Assembly: GCA_030146905.1 (NCBI GenBank)
Contig: JASLAV010000819.1
Coordinates: forward strand, 1 to 7,073
DNA: 7,073 nt
Reading direction: 5' to 3'
From: Lentzea sp.
GTDB lineage: Bacteria > Actinomycetota > Actinomycetes > Mycobacteriales > Pseudonocardiaceae
The notes under the pieces were generated by a model. It was given only the letters and a program-made list of their open reading frames with translations, was not told the origin of the DNA and searched no databases. Both the position numbers and the translations under genes were made by a program. This document shows positions 5,285 through 7,073 of the stretch, in pieces. Each line of letters starts with the position of its first letter. Position 1 is the first letter of the stretch.

Positions 5285-5321
5285 GCATGATCACGCCCGT
5301 ACCCGTGCGGTGTGATCATGC
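5285..5321. repeat. Long dyad with nested TGATCA palindromes
   Basis: GCATGATCAC (5285-5294) pairs exactly with GTGATCATGC (5312-5321), and CC/GG just inside (5296-5297, 5309-5310) can extend it. Each arm contains the palindrome TGATCA; the two centres are 25 bases apart. It lies upstream of the minus-strand 28-aa gene, so it is a candidate operator for it. A further CATGATCA is at 5407-5414. No T run, so a terminator is less likely. Confidence 0.5.
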
Positions 5322-5419
5322 CAACTCAACGGCGAGTCGGCGGTTTGGGGGTGGCGGGCTTCTGCGCGCGCCGGAAGGACCCTGAGGAGGTGCACGGCTT
5401 CTTCGACATGATCAAGTGA
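5318..5419 (+). CDS. Doubtful small ORF or gene fragment, 33 aa
   Basis: ATG 5318 to TGA 5417-5419. From the in-frame GTG 5351 on, 21 of 22 codons end in G or C and the product (AGFCARRKDPEEVHGFFDMIK) looks protein-like, while the first 11 codons do not. No ribosome binding site is seen at either start. It could be a translated small gene or the 3' remnant of a lost gene. The opposite strand also carries a 27-codon frame here. Confidence 0.2.
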   Translation: MPTQRRVGGLGVAGFCARRKDPEEVHGFFDMIK

Positions 5420-5456
5420 CGTCCCTGCTGTGTCGATGGTTGCCCGGGAAGCACAA

Positions 5457-5486
5457 AGGGCCCGCCGGTCGTACTCGACGAGCCCT
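5457..5486. terminator. Interrupted hairpin, possible terminator
   Basis: AGGGC (5457-5461) pairs with GCCCT (5482-5486), and GTCG (5468-5471) with CGAC (5476-5479) inside. On the minus strand a short TTT follows. No clear U tract on the plus strand. Confidence 0.25.
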
Positions 5487-5507
5487 CTGGTCAGAGAGAA
5501 GTTTGTG

Positions 5508-5544
5508 GTCAGGCGCGCACCCTGGGGGTCGGCCCGCGCCTGAC
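5508..5544. terminator. Strong GC hairpin, possible terminator
   Basis: GTCAGGCGCG (5508-5517) pairs perfectly with CGCGCCTGAC (5535-5544); inside, ACCC (5519-5522) can pair with GGGT (5526-5529). High stability without a T run, a form often seen as an actinobacterial terminator. It could end transcription coming from the kinase before the deaminase promoter. Confidence 0.4.
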
Positions 5545-5583
5545 ACAGCCAGGATGCCCAAGCGTCGCGGATGTATGCATGAG

Positions 5584-5599
5584 TGTGACCGCGATCACA
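5584..5599. promoter_or_regulatory. CRP/GlxR-type binding site before the deaminase gene
   Basis: TGTGA-CCGCGA-TCACA matches the TGTGA-N6-TCACA consensus of CRP-family regulators (E. coli CRP, mycobacterial Crp, corynebacterial GlxR) at every arm base. It ends 17 bases before ATG 5617 and overlaps a possible -10, CACAAT (5596-5601). That position suits repression. Binding is inferred. Confidence 0.6.
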
Positions 5600-5616
5600 A
5601 TGGCAGGATGAATTGC

Positions 5617-6978
5617 ATGTCACTGCGCCTGCAAGCCCCGGTGGTCCTGCCCTGCAACCCGTCCTGCTCCGTGTTGCGAGACGCGGTCGTGGACGTCGTC
5701 GACGGCCGGATCACCCACGTGGGCGTCGCGTCGGAAGCCCCCGAGTTCTCCGGTGAGGTCCGGCAGCTGTCCGGCATCCTGCTGCCCGGCCTCGTGAACA
5801 CCCACGCGCACAGCCCGATGGCGGTGCTGCGCGGCCTCGGCGCCGACCTGCCGTTGCTGCGCTGGCTGCAGGAGCACATGTGGCCGAACGAGGCGCGCAT
5901 GACCGCGGCCGACATCGGCACGGGCATGCTGCTCAGCGCCATCGAGATGCTCCGGCACGGCGTGACGACGTCCGCCGAGATGTACTTCCACGGCCCCGAA
6001 CTTGTGGCCTCGGTGCTGGAGGCCGGGTCACGCGTGGTGTTCGGCGGGGCGATCCTCGACGTGCCGGGCATGGACTGGAAGGCGATGACCGACGAGATCT
6101 CGGCGTGGATCGACGCCGACGGCCTGCGCTTCGGCCCCGGCGACCGGGTCGAGCTGGCCTACGGCCCGCACTCCGCCTACACGCTCTCACCGGCACAGCT
6201 GACCGCCGTGGCCGTCGAGGCGCGGGCCCGCGGCGCGCTGCTGATGGTGCACGTGGCCGAGTCGCCGTTCGAGGACGAGGCGCAGCGCGCGGAGTACGGC
6301 TCGGTGCCGACCCTGCTGAAGGCGTCGGACGTGCTGGGCGGACGAGTGCTGTCCGCGCACTCCGTCCACCTGTCCGACGACGACATCGCGCTGTACGCGT
6401 CGCACGGCGTCGGCGTGGCGCATTGCCCCGGCTCCAACGCGAAGCTCGCGTCGGGGATCGCGCGGGTGCCGGAGATGCTGGCCGCCGGCGTGGCGGTCGG
6501 GCTCGGCACCGACGGCCCCGCGTCCAACGACGACCTGGACCTCTTCGAGGAGGCCAGGCTGGCCGGGCTGTTCGCGCGGGTGTCCAAGATGGACGCGACC
6601 GTGCTCGGGGCCGCGCAGGCGTTGCTGATGGCAACTCGTGGCGGAGCCGCCGCGCTCGGGCGTTCCGACATCGGGGCGCTGGAGGCAGGGCGCTGGGCCG
6701 ACGTCGTGCACGTCGACGCCGACGACCCGGCGTTCGCGACCGGGCTGGACGCGCCGGACCCGCAGCTGCTGGCGAACCTGGTGTGGGCCTCGGGGTCCCG
6801 GCGGGTCACCGACGTGTGGGTGGCGGGGGACCAGGTGGTGACCGGCGGTGAGTCGACCCGTGTCGACCGCCGGGTAGCGCAGGCCGGGGTGGCCGCGGTG
6901 TCGCGGCGACTGCGGAGCGCATATGGACCGATAGCGGCGCGCAGCAGCAGCTGGCGCGCCGGGTTCCCCCCTGTTTGA
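5617..6978 (+). CDS. Amidohydrolase, MTA/SAH deaminase-like
   Basis: Zinc-dependent hydrolytic deaminase of the amidohydrolase superfamily, in the group containing 5-methylthioadenosine/S-adenosylhomocysteine deaminase (MtaD) and TrzN/AtzB-like enzymes. 453 residues, close to the family length. Seen: a short N-terminal beta part, then PGLVNTHAHSP (57-67) with metal ligands His63 and His65, the family stretch RGLGADLPLLRWLQEHMWP (72-90), GVTTSAEMY (115-123), GPHSAYT (183-189) with a likely substrate His185, VHVAES (211-216) with His212 and Glu215, SAHSVHL (246-252) with His248, and GLGTDGPASN (295-304) with catalytic Asp299. GRWADVVHVD (358-367) closes the barrel into the C-terminal beta part. 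Active site intact. ATG 5617 has AGGA 8 bases upstream; ATG 5608 is an in-frame alternative. Aminofutalosine deaminase or another purine or pterin deaminase is equally possible; the substrate cannot be fixed from sequence. Cytoplasmic. Confidence 0.9.
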   Translation: MSLRLQAPVVLPCNPSCSVLRDAVVDVVDGRITHVGVASEAPEFSGEVRQLSGILLPGLVNTHAHSPMAVLRGLGADLPLLRWLQEHMWPNEARMTAADIGTGMLLSAIEMLRHGVTTSAEMYFHGPELVASVLEAGSRVVFGGAILDVPGMDWKAMTDEISAWIDADGLRFGPGDRVELAYGPHSAYTLSPAQLTAVAVEARARGALLMVHVAESPFEDEAQRAEYGSVPTLLKASDVLGGRVLSAHSVHLSDDDIALYASHGVGVAHCPGSNAKLASGIARVPEMLAAGVAVGLGTDGPASNDDLDLFEEARLAGLFARVSKMDATVLGAAQALLMATRGGAAALGRSDIGALEAGRWADVVHVDADDPAFATGLDAPDPQLLANLVWASGSRRVTDVWVAGDQVVTGGESTRVDRRVAQAGVAAVSRRLRSAYGPIAARSSSWRAGFPPV

Positions 6979-6996
6979 TCTTTACCGTTCGTGATG

Positions 6997-7032
6997 GTTG
7001 AGCCACAGGTTGTTGTTGAGCGTGTGGCCAAC
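6997..7032. terminator. Putative bidirectional terminator hairpin
   Basis: GTTG-a-GCCACA (6997-7007) pairs with TGTGGCCAAC (7023-7032): ten base pairs with one bulged A and a 15-base loop. It lies between convergent genes and its right arm nearly touches the minus-strand stop codon. No T run. Confidence 0.4.
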
Positions 7033-7073
7033 TCAGCGCGGGCGGGTCCGCACGACCACCTCGGTGATGTGGG
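7033..7073 (-). CDS. C-terminal tail of a minus-strand gene, cut off
   Basis: Only the last 12 codons and the stop are visible, reading HITEVVVRTRPR and ending in TGA at 7035-7033. The alternating hydrophobic strand with a basic end is plausible for a protein C-terminus, and the frame is open to the window edge. Product unknown. Convergent with the deaminase, with a hairpin in between. Confidence 0.4.
   Translation of the reverse strand, partial: HITEVVVRTRPR

Larger units (their letters stand above)
5275..5607. other. Structured intergenic region between kinase and deaminase
   Basis: No gene of normal size. It holds, in order, the TGATCA dyad (5285-5321), a doubtful 33-codon ORF (5318-5419), a hairpin at 5457-5486, a stronger one at 5508-5544, and a CRP-type site (5584-5599). 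TGGTCAG occurs twice (5488-5494 and 5506-5512). I see no tRNA, transposase remnant or known riboswitch. Confidence 0.6.

Noticed and set aside
5326..5409. 27-codon minus-strand frame beginning MSKKPCTSS
   Set aside because: Third positions are G/C-rich, but there is no ribosome binding site or leaderless -10, and it opposes the other doubtful frame.
5291..5623. Minus-strand open frame of 110 codons over the intergenic region
   Set aside because: No ribosome binding site, no domain, and mixed composition; it runs through the hairpins and the CRP-type site.
6177..7031. Minus-strand open frame of 284 codons
   Set aside because: Antisense to the deaminase, whose metal ligands are all present.
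1..7073. CRISPR array, tRNA or rRNA gene, insertion sequence, phage or attachment site
   Set aside because: No regularly spaced repeats, cloverleaf with a GTTCGA-type T loop, transposase motif or terminal inverted repeats were seen.

Overview
The window looks like chromosome of a high-GC actinomycete, most likely a member of the Pseudonocardiaceae (Lentzea/Saccharothrix/Amycolatopsis-like). This rests on the strong G/C bias at third codon positions, frequent GTG starts, several apparently leaderless genes, a mycosin-type (type VII secretion) protease and a bacterial nitric-oxide-synthase-like protein. Family calls are from motifs read by eye; no database search was possible.

Layout, left to right. 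(1) 1-1111, minus: a mycosin-like S8 protease, 3' end cut by the window edge. (2) 1112-1267: a divergent promoter region with a short direct repeat and a perfect 10-bp palindrome. (3) 1268-1780, plus: a 170-aa protein of unknown function. (4) 1792-2493, plus: trmB, tRNA (guanine-N7)-methyltransferase, probably with its own leaderless promoter. (5) 2626-3732, plus: a nitric oxide synthase oxygenase homologue with unusual active-site substitutions, behind an operator-like inverted repeat. (6) 3767-3865, minus: a 32-aa single-span membrane protein with a very strong ribosome binding site. (7) 3866-4033: a divergent control region with two copies of a composite inverted-repeat element. (8) 4034-5191, plus: a membrane sensor histidine kinase of the HisKA_3 (NarL/DesK-like) type with no response regulator beside it. 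(9) 5188-5274, minus: a 28-aa very acidic peptide whose stop overlaps the kinase stop in a shared CTAG. (10) 5275-5607: a structured intergenic stretch with a long dyad, two hairpins, a doubtful small ORF and a perfect CRP-type site. (11) 5617-6978, plus: an amidohydrolase of the MTA/SAH deaminase group. (12) 7033-7073, minus: a probable C-terminal tail of another gene, convergent with the deaminase.

How they fit together: there is no long operon. Most genes seem to be separately transcribed housekeeping or accessory units. The most interesting item is the NOS homologue. It keeps the heme cysteine and the guanidinium-binding glutamate, but lacks the tryptophan that hydrogen-bonds the heme thiolate, the arginine that helps bind the substrate carboxylate, and the C-terminal tryptophans of the pterin site. 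It may be a NOS-fold heme enzyme with different chemistry or substrate. The tiny membrane protein, the duplicated control element and the orphan kinase next to it could form a signalling neighbourhood, but that link is inference only.
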